Source of the DNA: Streptomyces genisteinicus
GTDB lineage: Bacteria > Actinomycetota > Actinomycetes > Streptomycetales > Streptomycetaceae
Direction: 5' to 3'
DNA length: 64,000 bases
NCBI RefSeq assembly: GCF_014489615.1
Contig: NZ_CP060825.1
Span: 2,025,501 to 2,089,500, forward strand
In this document: in pieces, positions 1 to 8,218 of the stretch
Position numbering within the stretch: the first letter of the stretch is position 1
Layout: every line of letters begins with the position of its first letter
The notes under the pieces: generated by a model
Seen by the model: only the letters and a program-made list of their open reading frames with translations
Databases searched by the model: none
Told to the model about the DNA's origin: nothing
Translations under genes and position numbers: made by a program

Positions 1-450
1 GCCCGCAAGGACCGGCAGGCCGCCACCCACGACATCTGGTCGGTGCACGACTCGGCGTCGGGCAAGGCGCTGGCGGCGGTGCGCTGCCACAGGCCGGAGA
101 TCGAGCCGGGGACGTTCCCCCGGGCGGTGCGCTCCCCCGCGGGCGGCCACCTCGTCGCGGGCAGCCTGGCGTTCGACCTGGGCCTCGGCAAGGGCCACTG
201 CTACGAACGGGAGGACGGCACCCCCGCGGTCACCCTCTCCACGGTGACCGACGAGGGCGTGGCGTACGGCTCGTCGGGGACGGTGCCCGGGACCGGGCTG
301 CCGCTGGCGGTCGACCTGGCGCTGACGGAGCCGGAGCCGCTGCCGGCCACCGTGCGGGTGCCGGAGGCCGAGATCTCCGACACCGGGCTCTTCCTCTGGA
401 CGGACCCGCGGGACCGGCGGCACCTGCTGGGGCATCCGCGCCGCGGCTGA
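1..450 (+). CDS. C-terminal part of an unidentified protein (5' end outside the window)
   Basis: The reading frame is open from the first base to a TGA at 448-450, so only the last 149 residues are visible and the true start lies upstream. The fragment alternates short hydrophobic strands with Gly/Pro turns (for example SPAGGHLVAG and GLFLWTDPRDRR), which would suit one or two blades of a beta-propeller or another all-beta domain. No catalytic motif or membrane segment can be seen. The gene converges on the exporter gene at 511-1887 with about 60 bp between them. Function is not assignable; the beta-rich reading is inference. Confidence 0.6.
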   Translation, partial: ARKDRQAATHDIWSVHDSASGKALAAVRCHRPEIEPGTFPRAVRSPAGGHLVAGSLAFDLGLGKGHCYEREDGTPAVTLSTVTDEGVAYGSSGTVPGTGLPLAVDLALTEPEPLPATVRVPEAEISDTGLFLWTDPRDRRHLLGHPRRG

Positions 451-510
451 CCGCCCGTCAGGAGCGGTCGAGCCCGCGGCGGACGCCCGGACCGGGGGCC
501 GGCCGGCGGG

Positions 511-1887
511 TCAGATGACCCGCTGCCGGTGCTGCCAGGGGCGGCACAGGCCGATGAAGCAGGCCAGCGCGGCCAGGGCGCACGCCAGCTGCACCACCGC
601 CATCGGCACGGCCGTCCGCTCCCCCGCGATGCCCACCAGGGGCGAGGCCACGGCTCCGACGAGGAAGGACGACGTCCCGAGCAGCGCGGACGCCGAGCCG
701 GCCGCGTGCGGGGTCCGCAGCAGGGCCAGCGCGTTGGTGTTCGGCATGGCCAGGCCCATCGCCGACATCAGCACGAACAGCCCGGCGGCCACGGGGAACA
801 GGCCGACGTCGCCGAACACCCCCGACGTCATCAGGAGCAGCGCGGTGGCCGCGAGGATGATCACCGTCAGCCCGAAGCCGAGCGCCTTGTCCAGGCTGAC
901 CCGCCCGACGAGCACCTTGCCGTTGATCTGGCCGACCACGATCAGGCCGATGGAGTTGACGCCGAAGAGCAGGCTGAAGGTCTGCGGCGAGGCCCCGTAG
1001 ATCTCCTGCACGACGAACGGCGAGGCGGAGATGTACGCGAAGAGCGCGGCGAACGCCAGGCCGCCCGCCAGCATGTAGCCGGTGAACACGCGGTCGGCGA
1101 GGAGCGTCCGCATGGTGTGCAGCGCCTCGCGGACGCCGCCCGTGTGGCGCCTGGCGGGCGGCAGCGTCTCCCCGAGCCACTTGACGACGACCAGGGTGAG
1201 CAGGATGCCGACGGCCGTCAGCACCACGAAGATGCCGCGCCAGTCGGTGACGCGCAGCACCTGGCCGCCGATCAGCGGGGCGACGACGGGGGCGGCCCCG
1301 GATATCAGCATCAGGGTCGAGAAGAAGCGGGCCATCTCCACGCCGTCGTACAGGTCGCGGACCATGGCGCGGGCGATCACGATGCCGGCGGCGCCGGCAA
1401 GGCCCTGCAGCAGGCGGAAGGCGATGAGCAGTTCGACGGTCGGAGCGAAGGCGCACAGGGCGGTGGCCACCACGTAGACGGCCATGCCCGCCAGGAGCGG
1501 CCTGCGCCGTCCCCACCGGTCGCTCATCGGCCCGACGACGAGCTGGCCGAGCGCCATGCCGGCGAGGCACGCGGTGAGCGTGAGCTGCACGGTGGCCGCG
1601 GGCGCGCCCAGCGAGTCGGTCACCGCGGGCAGCGCGGGGAGGTACATGTCCATGGAGAGCGGCGGCATGGCGGTGAGGCCGCCGAGGATCAGGGTGACGA
1701 GCAGCCCCGCCCGCCGGGCGGCCGCGCCGGGTCCGGCGGGCGTCGCGGCAGTCTTCGGCGTCGCGGGCGTCGCGGGCGTCGTGGCCGTCCTCGGCGTCGC
1801 GGGCGTCGTCGGGGGAAGGGAGTCGGAGACGACCGGGGAGGCGGCCTGGGGGACGGGTCCTTGGGTGCTCTGGCCGCTTTCCGGCAT
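511..1887 (-). CDS. MFS multidrug efflux transporter, Bcr/CflA type
   Basis: The 458-residue protein has about twelve hydrophobic segments after a Thr/Pro/Ala-rich N-terminal tail of roughly 50 residues. The MFS motif between TM2 and TM3 reads VGPMSDRWGRRRPLL, and the first segment carries the MDMYLPALPAV stretch typical of the Bcr/CflA drug/proton antiporter subfamily. The start at 1887 is preferred over the ATG at 1917 because GGAGAG lies about 6 nt upstream. The protein should sit in the cytoplasmic membrane and export small toxic compounds using the proton gradient; the substrate cannot be read from sequence. It is divergent from the oxidoreductase gene at 2030. Confidence 0.9.
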   Translation of the reverse strand: MPESGQSTQGPVPQAASPVVSDSLPPTTPATPRTATTPATPATPKTAATPAGPGAAARRAGLLVTLILGGLTAMPPLSMDMYLPALPAVTDSLGAPAATVQLTLTACLAGMALGQLVVGPMSDRWGRRRPLLAGMAVYVVATALCAFAPTVELLIAFRLLQGLAGAAGIVIARAMVRDLYDGVEMARFFSTLMLISGAAPVVAPLIGGQVLRVTDWRGIFVVLTAVGILLTLVVVKWLGETLPPARRHTGGVREALHTMRTLLADRVFTGYMLAGGLAFAALFAYISASPFVVQEIYGASPQTFSLLFGVNSIGLIVVGQINGKVLVGRVSLDKALGFGLTVIILAATALLLMTSGVFGDVGLFPVAAGLFVLMSAMGLAMPNTNALALLRTPHAAGSASALLGTSSFLVGAVASPLVGIAGERTAVPMAVVQLACALAALACFIGLCRPWQHRQRVI

Positions 1888-2029
1888 CGACAGCTCTCCT
1901 GTTCCTGGATTCAACAAACTATGATCTCAGCTCGTCCGCTTGATCGAATCCACTCGGCGTCGCCGCCGCCGTGACGCCGTGACGCCGTCACGTGCCGCCC
2001 GACACCGTCACCCCCGGGGGGCTCTCGCG

Positions 2030-3079
2030 ATGAACGACACCGTGCGACGACAGGCCGCGGCACCGCGGCCCGCGGCCCTGCCGGCGGACCGGCCGGTGCG
2101 CTGGGGCGTGCTGGCGACCGGCGGCATGGCCGCCCGCTTCACCGAGGACCTGCTCGCCCTGGAGGACGCCGAGGTGGTGGCGGTCGCCGGCCGCAGCGAG
2201 GCGTCGGCGAAGAGCTTCGCGGACCGCCACGGCATCGGCCGGGCCCACGGCGACTGGGCGGCTCTCGCCGCCGACGAGGACGTCGACGTGATCTACGTGG
2301 CGACCCCGCACTCGGCGCACCGGGCCGCCGCCGGCCTCTGCCTGGAGGCCGGGAAGCCGGTCCTGTGCGAGAAGCCGTTCACGCTGAACGCGGCGGAGGC
2401 GGCCGAACTCGTCGCACTGGCCCGCTCCCGGGGCACGTTCCTGATGGAGGCCATGTGGATGTACTGCCACCCGGCCGTCCGGAAGATCGCCTCCCTGGTG
2501 CGCGACGGCGCGATCGGCGAGGTCCGCACGGTGCAGGCGGACTTCGGCCTGGCAGGCCCGTTCGAGCCGGACCACCGGCTGCGCGACCCGGCGCTGGGCG
2601 GCGGCGCGCTGCTCGACCTCGGCGTCTACCCGGTCTCCTTCGCCCAGCTGCTGCTCGGCGAGCCCGACCGGGTGCAGGCGGACGCGCTGCTCTCCGACGA
2701 GGGGGTCGACCTCAACACCGGGATGCTGCTCGGCTGGGACGGCGGCGCCACCGCGCTGCTGAGCTGCTCGATCACCGCCGGGACCCCGGTCACCGCGTCG
2801 GTGACGGGCACCGCGGGCCGGATCGACGTCCCCGACGGGTTCTTCTTCCCGGAGCGCTTCGTGCTCCACCGGTCGGGCGCGGAGCCCGAGGAGTTCCGTT
2901 TCGACGGGCGCCGCGACTCCCTGGAGCACGAGGCGGCGGAGGTGATCCGTGCGCTGCGCGCGGGCGAGACCGAGTCGCCGCTCGTTCCGCTGGACGGCAC
3001 GCTCGCCGTGATGCGGACCCTGGACGCGGTGCGCGAGCGGGTCGGCGTCCGCTACCCGGGGGACCCCGCGGCCACCTGA
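2030..3079 (+). CDS. Gfo/Idh/MocA family NAD(P)-dependent oxidoreductase
   Basis: The 349-residue protein has the two-domain layout of this family: an N-terminal Rossmann fold beginning [12 protein letters not shown], the hallmark CEKPF motif (the EKP lysine is catalytic in characterised members) near residue 110, and a C-terminal alpha/beta substrate domain. Members oxidise or reduce sugars, inositols, dihydrodiols or related polyols. The ATG at 2030 follows a G-rich stretch at 2015-2021 that can serve as ribosome binding site; the upstream in-frame ATG at 1940 would add an Arg-rich tail not expected in the family. An SDR gene follows on the same strand about 100 bp downstream, but that gene appears to have its own leaderless promoter. 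Substrate unknown. Confidence 0.9.
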   Translation: MNDTVRRQAAAPRPAALPADRPVRWGVLATGGMAARFTEDLLALEDAEVVAVAGRSEASAKSFADRHGIGRAHGDWAALAADEDVDVIYVATPHSAHRAAAGLCLEAGKPVLCEKPFTLNAAEAAELVALARSRGTFLMEAMWMYCHPAVRKIASLVRDGAIGEVRTVQADFGLAGPFEPDHRLRDPALGGGALLDLGVYPVSFAQLLLGEPDRVQADALLSDEGVDLNTGMLLGWDGGATALLSCSITAGTPVTASVTGTAGRIDVPDGFFFPERFVLHRSGAEPEEFRFDGRRDSLEHEAAEVIRALRAGETESPLVPLDGTLAVMRTLDAVRERVGVRYPGDPAAT

Positions 3080-3168
3080 CCGCCCGGTGACCGCGCAGCC
3101 CCGCGCGTCTCACCCCCGGCCGGCCATCCGCATGGCGGAAGGATGTTTCCGCTTCCAGCCGGTGCGCG

Positions 3169-3174
3169 TACGCT
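3169..3174 (+). promoter_or_regulatory. -10 hexamer of a leaderless promoter for the SDR gene
   Basis: The hexamer TACGCT matches TANNNT and ends 8 nt before the ATG at 3183, with no ribosome binding site between. This spacing places the transcription start at or next to the A of the start codon. No convincing -35 box was seen. Confidence 0.5.
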
Positions 3175-3182
3175 GCGCGACC

Positions 3183-3941
3183 ATGGACGACGTGCGCAGG
3201 ATCGCGGTGGTGACGGGAGCGGGCTCGGGCATCGGCCGGAGCGTGGCGCGGGAACTGGCGGGCGCCGGCTGGGCCGTCGCCCTGGCGGGGCGGCGGGCGG
3301 GAGCCCTGGAGGAGACGGCCGCGCTGGCCGGTCCGTCGGCGGACATTCTGTGCGTCCCCGCCGACGTGACCGAACCGGACGCGGTGGCCGCCCTGTTCGC
3401 CGCCGTGCGCGACCGCTGGGGCCGGGTGGACCTGCTGTTCAACAACGCGGGCACCTTCGGGCCCGGCGGCGTCGGCTTCGCCGACCTCCCCGTCGGGGCC
3501 TGGCGCAAGGTCGTGGACGTGAACCTGACCGGAGCGTTCCTGTGCGCGCAGGCGGCGTTCCGGCAGATGCGGGACCAGGACCCGCAGGGCGGGCGGATCA
3601 TCAACAACGGGTCGGTCTCGGCGCACGCGCCCAGGCCGGACTCGGCCCCGTACACGGCCACCAAGCACGCGCTGACCGGGCTGACCAAGTCGATCTCCCT
3701 GGACGGGCGGCCGTACGGGATCGCCTGCGGCCAGATCGACATCGGCAACGCGGCCACCGAGATGACCCGCGCCATGGAGGCGGGCGTCCGCCAGGCGAAC
3801 GGCGAGCTGGCGGCGGAGCCGGTGATGGACGCGGGCGACGTGGCCCGGACCGTGCGGCACATGGCGGAGCTGCCGCTGGAGGCCAATGTGCAGTTCGCGA
3901 CGGTGATGGCGACGACCATGCCGTACATCGGCCGGGGCTGA
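3183..3941 (+). CDS. SDR family NAD(P)-dependent oxidoreductase
   Basis: A 252-residue classical short-chain dehydrogenase. The cofactor motif TGAGSGIG lies at residues 11-18, NNAG follows the third strand, and the catalytic residues are visible as Ser in NNGSVS and YTATK. The ATG at 3183 puts the Rossmann motif at the usual distance from the N terminus; an upstream ATG at 3132 lacks support. There is no ribosome binding site, and a -10-like TACGCT sits 8 nt upstream, so the mRNA is probably leaderless. A strong hairpin follows before the convergent aldolase gene. Substrate not predictable. Confidence 0.9.
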   Translation: MDDVRRIAVVTGAGSGIGRSVARELAGAGWAVALAGRRAGALEETAALAGPSADILCVPADVTEPDAVAALFAAVRDRWGRVDLLFNNAGTFGPGGVGFADLPVGAWRKVVDVNLTGAFLCAQAAFRQMRDQDPQGGRIINNGSVSAHAPRPDSAPYTATKHALTGLTKSISLDGRPYGIACGQIDIGNAATEMTRAMEAGVRQANGELAAEPVMDAGDVARTVRHMAELPLEANVQFATVMATTMPYIGRG

Positions 3942-3998
3942 CCGCCGCACCGGCCGGCCCGGCCGGCGGCACACCGTCGCCCCGGCGGGCGACCGGTG

Positions 3999-4036
3999 CG
4001 CCTGCCCCGCCGGAACCGGTCCCGGCGGGGCAGGCG
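3999..4036. terminator. Hairpin terminator between convergent genes
   Basis: Two perfect 15-nt complementary arms (3999-4013 and 4022-4036) enclose an 8-nt loop. There is no T tract, as is usual in Streptomyces. It lies between the ends of the SDR gene and the class II aldolase gene and could serve both. Confidence 0.7.
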
Positions 4037-4093
4037 GTTCCCGCCGGGCGAGCCGGCCGGGCGGGTCGGTCGTTGTCAGCCCTGTCAGTCCTG

Positions 4094-4897
4094 TCAGTCC
4101 TTGTAGTCGGGCGCGATGCGGTCCAGCAGTCGCAGCATCGCCGCCCAGGCGAGGTCGTAGGCGTCGTCGTCCTGGAAGTCGGCGGCCGCCTCGCCCGCGA
4201 GCTGCTGCGCGGTGTACTCGCACACCTCCTCCGGAGGCACCACCAGCGCCGCGCCCCCGGCCTGGGCGGTCACCTGGATCTCGCACGCCCTCTCCAGGTA
4301 GTACATCCGCAGGAAGGCCTGCGCCGCGCTCTCCCCGACCGTCAGCAGACCGTGGTTGCGCAGGATCAGCGCGGGATGGCCGCCGATGTCGGCGACGAGA
4401 CGGGCCTGTTCGTCGAGGTTCAGGGCGACGCCCTCGTAGTCGTGGTAGCCCACCCGGTTGTGGAACTCCATCGACATCTGGTTCAGCGGCAGCAGTCCGC
4501 CCTGCTGGGCGGCGACCGCGCAGCCCGCCTTCGTGTGGGTGTGGAGCACGCAGTGGGCGTCCGGGCGGGCCGCGTGGACGGCGCTGTGGATGACGAAGCC
4601 GGCCGGGTTGACCGGGTACGGGGAGGGCTCGACCGCGTTGCCGTCCAGGTCGATCCTGACCAGGTTCGACGCGGTGATCTCCTCGAAGAGCAGCCCGTAG
4701 GGGTTGATGAGGAAGTGGTGGTCGGGACCGGGCAGCCGCAGCGAGATGTGGGTGAAGATCAGGTCGGTCATCCGGAAGTGCGCCACCAGCCGGTAGACGG
4801 CGGCGAGTTCGCGCCGCAGCCGCAGCTCCTCGGCGGCGGCGTCCACGGCGGACGCGCCGGCGGACACGGGTGCGGCGGTCACGGGTGCGGCGGTCAT
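4094..4897 (-). CDS. Class II aldolase/adducin family protein
   Basis: A 267-residue protein of the metal-dependent class II aldolase/adducin fold. The zinc-binding HTH of the motif CVLHTHTKAGC and the downstream histidine of NHGLLTVG are present, as expected for enzymes that cleave sugar phosphates or act on keto acids. The ATG at 4897 overlaps the stop codon of the preceding dehydrogenase gene in an ATGA arrangement, so the two are translationally coupled and probably serve one pathway. Upstream regulation is likely by the divergent AsnC-type regulator. The real substrate, whether a phosphorylated sugar or a hydroxy acid, is unknown. Confidence 0.9.
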   Translation of the reverse strand: MTAAPVTAAPVSAGASAVDAAAEELRLRRELAAVYRLVAHFRMTDLIFTHISLRLPGPDHHFLINPYGLLFEEITASNLVRIDLDGNAVEPSPYPVNPAGFVIHSAVHAARPDAHCVLHTHTKAGCAVAAQQGGLLPLNQMSMEFHNRVGYHDYEGVALNLDEQARLVADIGGHPALILRNHGLLTVGESAAQAFLRMYYLERACEIQVTAQAGGAALVVPPEEVCEYTAQQLAGEAAADFQDDDAYDLAWAAMLRLLDRIAPDYKD

Positions 4898-5928
4898 GCG
4901 ACGGCCCCTTCGGTGGGTGCGGTGGCGGCTGCGGTGGCGGGTGCGGCTGCGGCCGCCCGGTCCGGCTCGGCGACCGGGGTCAGGGGGCGGCCGGTGCGGT
5001 GCCAGGCGACGACGTTCTCGGCGGGGCCGCACACGTAGGCGCGGCGCGAGGTGTCGCTCAGGTAGGCGCTGTGCGGGGACAGCTGGACGCGCGGGTGGCG
5101 GCGCAGCGGGTCGTCGGCCGGCGGCGGTTCGACGGGGAGGACGTCCAGGGCGGCGCCGGTGAGCCGGCCGGAGCCGAGGGCGTCCAGCAGGGCCTCCGTG
5201 TCGACGAGTTCGCCGCGGGAGACGTTCACGAGGAAGGCCCCGGGGCGCATCCGCGCGAGCAGTCCGGCGTCCACGAGCCCGCGGGTCGCCGGGGTGAGCG
5301 GTACGTGCGGGGAGAGGACGTCGCAGGCGGCGGCGAGCGCGCCGAGGTCGTCGTGGCGCTCGACGCCGTCGGGCCAGCCGGCGGGGTCGGCGTGCGGGTC
5401 GTACGCCGCGACCCGGCCGAAGACGGGGGCGGCGAGGGCGGCGAACCGGCGCGCGATCCGGCCGAGGCCGACGAGTCCGAGGGTGAGGTCGCTCGCCCGG
5501 CGCGGGAGCTCCGCCGCGGCGAACTCCTCGCTCCAGCCGCCCGCCCTGACGACCGCGTCCGCCTGCGGGAGGCGCCGCACCAGGGAGAGGGCGCTCGCCA
5601 GGGCGTGGACGGCGACGTCCTCGGTGGCGGCGTCGGGCAGGTTGGCCACCCACAGGCCGCGGCGGCGCGCCTCTGCGGTGTCGACCATGTCGTGGCCCGC
5701 GGACATGGTGGCGACGATGCGCAGCCGGGGCAGCCGGTCGAGCAGCGCGGCGTCCACGCGGGCGTAGCCGACGATCAGCGCGACGGCGCCGTCGGCGGCG
5801 GCCGCGATGACGTCCGGGTCGCGGCTGCCGGCCACCCGGACCTCGAAACCGGCGTCGGCGAGCAGCCGTGCACCGGGCTCCGGATCGAGGTCGTCGGTGT
5901 CCGTGAACACGGCGATGGGCTGACTCAT
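4894..5928 (-). CDS. D-isomer-specific 2-hydroxyacid dehydrogenase
   Basis: A 344-residue NAD-dependent dehydrogenase of the D-2-hydroxyacid family. Visible are the nucleotide-binding loop GLVGLGRIA (the last Gly of the usual GxGxxG is Ala), the catalytic Arg in NVSRGELVD, Glu in PVEPPPADDPL and His in SPHSAYLSD. The ATG at 5928 follows GAGGAG at the right distance; the upstream ATG at 5982 has none and lies inside the likely promoter. The C-terminal 25 residues are Ala/Pro/Thr-rich. It is the first gene of a two-gene operon with the class II aldolase and is divergent from the AsnC-family regulator, suggesting inducible catabolism of a hydroxy or keto acid. Confidence 0.9.
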   Translation of the reverse strand: MSQPIAVFTDTDDLDPEPGARLLADAGFEVRVAGSRDPDVIAAAADGAVALIVGYARVDAALLDRLPRLRIVATMSAGHDMVDTAEARRRGLWVANLPDAATEDVAVHALASALSLVRRLPQADAVVRAGGWSEEFAAAELPRRASDLTLGLVGLGRIARRFAALAAPVFGRVAAYDPHADPAGWPDGVERHDDLGALAAACDVLSPHVPLTPATRGLVDAGLLARMRPGAFLVNVSRGELVDTEALLDALGSGRLTGAALDVLPVEPPPADDPLRRHPRVQLSPHSAYLSDTSRRAYVCGPAENVVAWHRTGRPLTPVAEPDRAAAAAPATAAATAPTEGAVA

Positions 5929-5965
5929 GCGCTCCTCGACAGATGATTCGTCCGTCACTGACAAG

Positions 5966-5998
5966 GTGAACTTACGATTCACTCCGAAGGATTGTCCA
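5966..5998 (-). promoter_or_regulatory. Promoter of the dehydrogenase-aldolase operon with an overlapping palindromic operator
   Basis: Read on the minus strand, TGGACA (5993-5998) and TAAGTT (5969-5974) form a -35/-10 pair with an 18-nt spacer, about 40 nt upstream of the ATG at 5928. A palindrome GTGAA-N7-TTCAC occupies 5966-5982 and covers the -10 box. Its position between the operon and a divergent AsnC-type gene makes it a candidate binding site for that regulator; the assignment is inference. Confidence 0.45.
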
Positions 5999-6129
5999 TT
6001 CTCGATCGAGGCGTACGCGCGTGACGCCCGTCACCTTCGGCGTCCCGCCCCTGCCGGGTGGCCGAGAATGGACCGGACCCGGACGCGGCCGCGCGTGGAC
6101 CGGGCCGCCGACCCGAGGGGATCGCCCAG

Positions 6130-7029
6130 GTGGATCTGGACCGCATCGACCTGGCCGTCGTCCGCGAACTGCAGACCGACGGCCGGCTCGCCTACGAGAC
6201 GCTCGCGCGCAGGGTGGGCCTGTCCCGGCCGGCGACGCGCGCCCGCGTCCAGCGGCTGCTCGCATCGGGCGCGGTACGGGTCGTCGCCGTCGTCCACCCC
6301 GAGGTGCGCGGCCTCACGGCGTCCGCCCATCTGTCGGTCGGCACCGACGGACCGGCCGAGACGGTCGCCCGCCGGATCGCGGCGATGCCGGAGGCCCCGT
6401 TCGTCTCCCTGACCGCCGGGCGTCACGCCGTGATGGCCGAACTCCGCACCGAGGGGTTCGAGGCGCTGGACCGGGCGATCGCGCGGGTGCGGGCGCTCCC
6501 CGGCGTCGCGGCGCTCGACCCGCTCGTCGCCACCGAGCAGCTCAAGGACCCGTACCTGCTGACCCGGAGCCCGTCGGCGGACGACCTGGACGACACGGAC
6601 CGGCGGATCCTCGCCGAACTGGAGCAGGACGGGCGGCTGCCGTTCGCCGAGCTCGCCGACCGCGTCGGCCTCTCCCCCGGCGCCACCCGGTCCCGCGCGC
6701 TGCGCCTGCTGGACGGCGGGGTGGTCAAGGTCCTCGCGCTGGTACGCCCCGAGGTGCTGGGCCTCGGCTACCTGTGCGGCTTCGCCGTCCGCCTCACCGG
6801 CGAGCGCGCTCCGGTCGCGGCGGAGCTGTCCGGCTGGGAGCGGGTGTCGTTCCTCTCGGCCTGCCTGGGGCGTGCCGAACTCGTGGGCACCGTCTCCGCG
6901 GAGTCGCTCGGCGCGGTCCGGGCCACGCTCGACGCCGTACGCGCACTCGACGGGGTCCGGGCGGTGGAGAGCTGGGTGCACCTGGAACTGGTCAAGGAGC
7001 GGTACGACCTGGGGGCCGTCCCGGCCTGA
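6130..7029 (+). CDS. Lrp/AsnC family transcriptional regulator with two tandem AsnC units
   Basis: The 299-residue protein is about twice the usual Lrp/AsnC length and repeats the family architecture: HTH (VVRELQTDGRLAYETLARRV) and RAM-like ligand domain, then a second HTH (ILAELEQDGRLPFAELADRV) and second ligand domain. Such double proteins can form a dimer-like unit from one chain. The GTG at 6130 follows GAGGGG with 9-nt spacing; the upstream GTG at 6058 would add a Pro/Arg-rich tail. It is divergent from the 2-hydroxyacid dehydrogenase-aldolase operon and is the obvious candidate for its regulator, with a small amino or hydroxy acid as effector. Confidence 0.9.
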   Translation: MDLDRIDLAVVRELQTDGRLAYETLARRVGLSRPATRARVQRLLASGAVRVVAVVHPEVRGLTASAHLSVGTDGPAETVARRIAAMPEAPFVSLTAGRHAVMAELRTEGFEALDRAIARVRALPGVAALDPLVATEQLKDPYLLTRSPSADDLDDTDRRILAELEQDGRLPFAELADRVGLSPGATRSRALRLLDGGVVKVLALVRPEVLGLGYLCGFAVRLTGERAPVAAELSGWERVSFLSACLGRAELVGTVSAESLGAVRATLDAVRALDGVRAVESWVHLELVKERYDLGAVPA

Positions 7030-7067
7030 GGCGGTCGCCGGCCGCCCCGGCCGGGCGAGGCCGCGCG

Positions 7068-7979
7068 CTACGGCCGGAGCACGCCCTCGTCCTCGCCCTC
7101 GTCCGCGAGTACGAGGCCGGAGCCCTCCGTCCAGCCGTCGTCCCAGGGCGCGGGGCCGGAGCCCTCGGTCCAGGCGACCAGGCGCGCGTGGTCCACGCAT
7201 CTGATGCCGCACTGCGCGGCGTAGTCGGCGGCGGGCCCGGTGAACTCTCCCGTGGTCACGACCACCGCGACCTCCGCCCCGTGCACCGCGAAGCATGTCC
7301 CCCCGAAGCGCTGCATCTCCTGCGAACCGACCTTGTTCACTGGCCCGTAGCGCTTGCACTGGACGACGACGCGCCGCCCGTCGGGCGCGGTGGCGAGGAC
7401 GTCCGCCCCGAGATCGTTCGCGCCGCCCACCACCTCCACGCCGGTGCAGCCGTCCCGCTCGCACAGGGCGGCCACGGCCTCCTCGAAGGCGTACGCGTCC
7501 ATCGCCGCGTAGTCACCGGCCTCGAACGGCTCCGGGCCCTCGGCGCAGGCGGCCTCGAACGGCTCCGGGCCGCTGACGTCGCCGATCCCGAACGGCTCCG
7601 GGCCGCCCGGCTCGGCGGCCTCGAACGGCTCCGGGCCGGGGCCGTACTCCTCTGCGGGGCGGACGGGCGGCGGCTGCCGGCTGGCGTCGTGCACGGGAGC
7701 CTCGGCGACCCGGTGCGCGGTCTCGACGAGCGCCCCGGCGAGGCGGGCGGCCGCGCGGCGGCGGCGCGCCTTGCGCAGCCACAGCGCCGCGGCGGCCAGG
7801 CCGCCCGCCCCGGCGGCCGCCGCCCCCGGGTTCTCCGCGAGCGCGCCGGCCGTCACCTTGAGCACGAGCGCGGCCCCGCCCAGCGCGGTCGCGATCAGCC
7901 CGAAGAACAGCACCGTCTGGCGCAGGCTGAAGGCCCCTCGTCGCGTCACCGGCTGCGGCCGGCGGATGGGTACGGTCAT
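7068..7979 (-). CDS. Membrane-anchored Mrr-like restriction endonuclease domain protein
   Basis: A 303-residue protein with two N-terminal membrane segments (about residues 22-42 and 52-68), a Pro/Glu-rich spacer containing four copies of a GPEPF unit (about residues 115-154), and a C-terminal Mrr-cat nuclease domain. The catalytic pattern is visible as D193 in LGADVLA and Q207-C208-K209 in VVVQCKRYG, the usual D-QxK signature. Members cleave DNA, often modified or foreign DNA, and this topology would place the nuclease on the cytoplasmic face of the membrane. It converges on the AsnC-type gene and has no modification methyltransferase nearby. Confidence 0.85.
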   Translation of the reverse strand: MTVPIRRPQPVTRRGAFSLRQTVLFFGLIATALGGAALVLKVTAGALAENPGAAAAGAGGLAAAALWLRKARRRRAAARLAGALVETAHRVAEAPVHDASRQPPPVRPAEEYGPGPEPFEAAEPGGPEPFGIGDVSGPEPFEAACAEGPEPFEAGDYAAMDAYAFEEAVAALCERDGCTGVEVVGGANDLGADVLATAPDGRRVVVQCKRYGPVNKVGSQEMQRFGGTCFAVHGAEVAVVVTTGEFTGPAADYAAQCGIRCVDHARLVAWTEGSGPAPWDDGWTEGSGLVLADEGEDEGVLRP

Positions 7980-8218
7980 ACGCGGCGGTCACCCCCCAGG
8001 TCGGACGCCCCGCGGGGCGCCGTGATGATCACTTGACTGACCGTCTGCCCTGCTCGGAGCCGTTCACGTGTGCGCGGTGCACTCTCCCGCGCCCGGGCGC
8101 CCCGACGGGCCCCGCCGGCCCGGGAAGGCGCCTGGGGCAACCAGGACCGCGGAAACAACCGAGGCGCACGCGGTCCCCGAAACCACCGAAGCCACCGGAG
8201 AGGCGGCAGCCCCCGACG

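Noticed and set aside
2008..2929. Long minus-strand frames over the Gfo/Idh/MocA gene
   Set aside because: No start signals or family features; they mirror the codon bias of the real gene.
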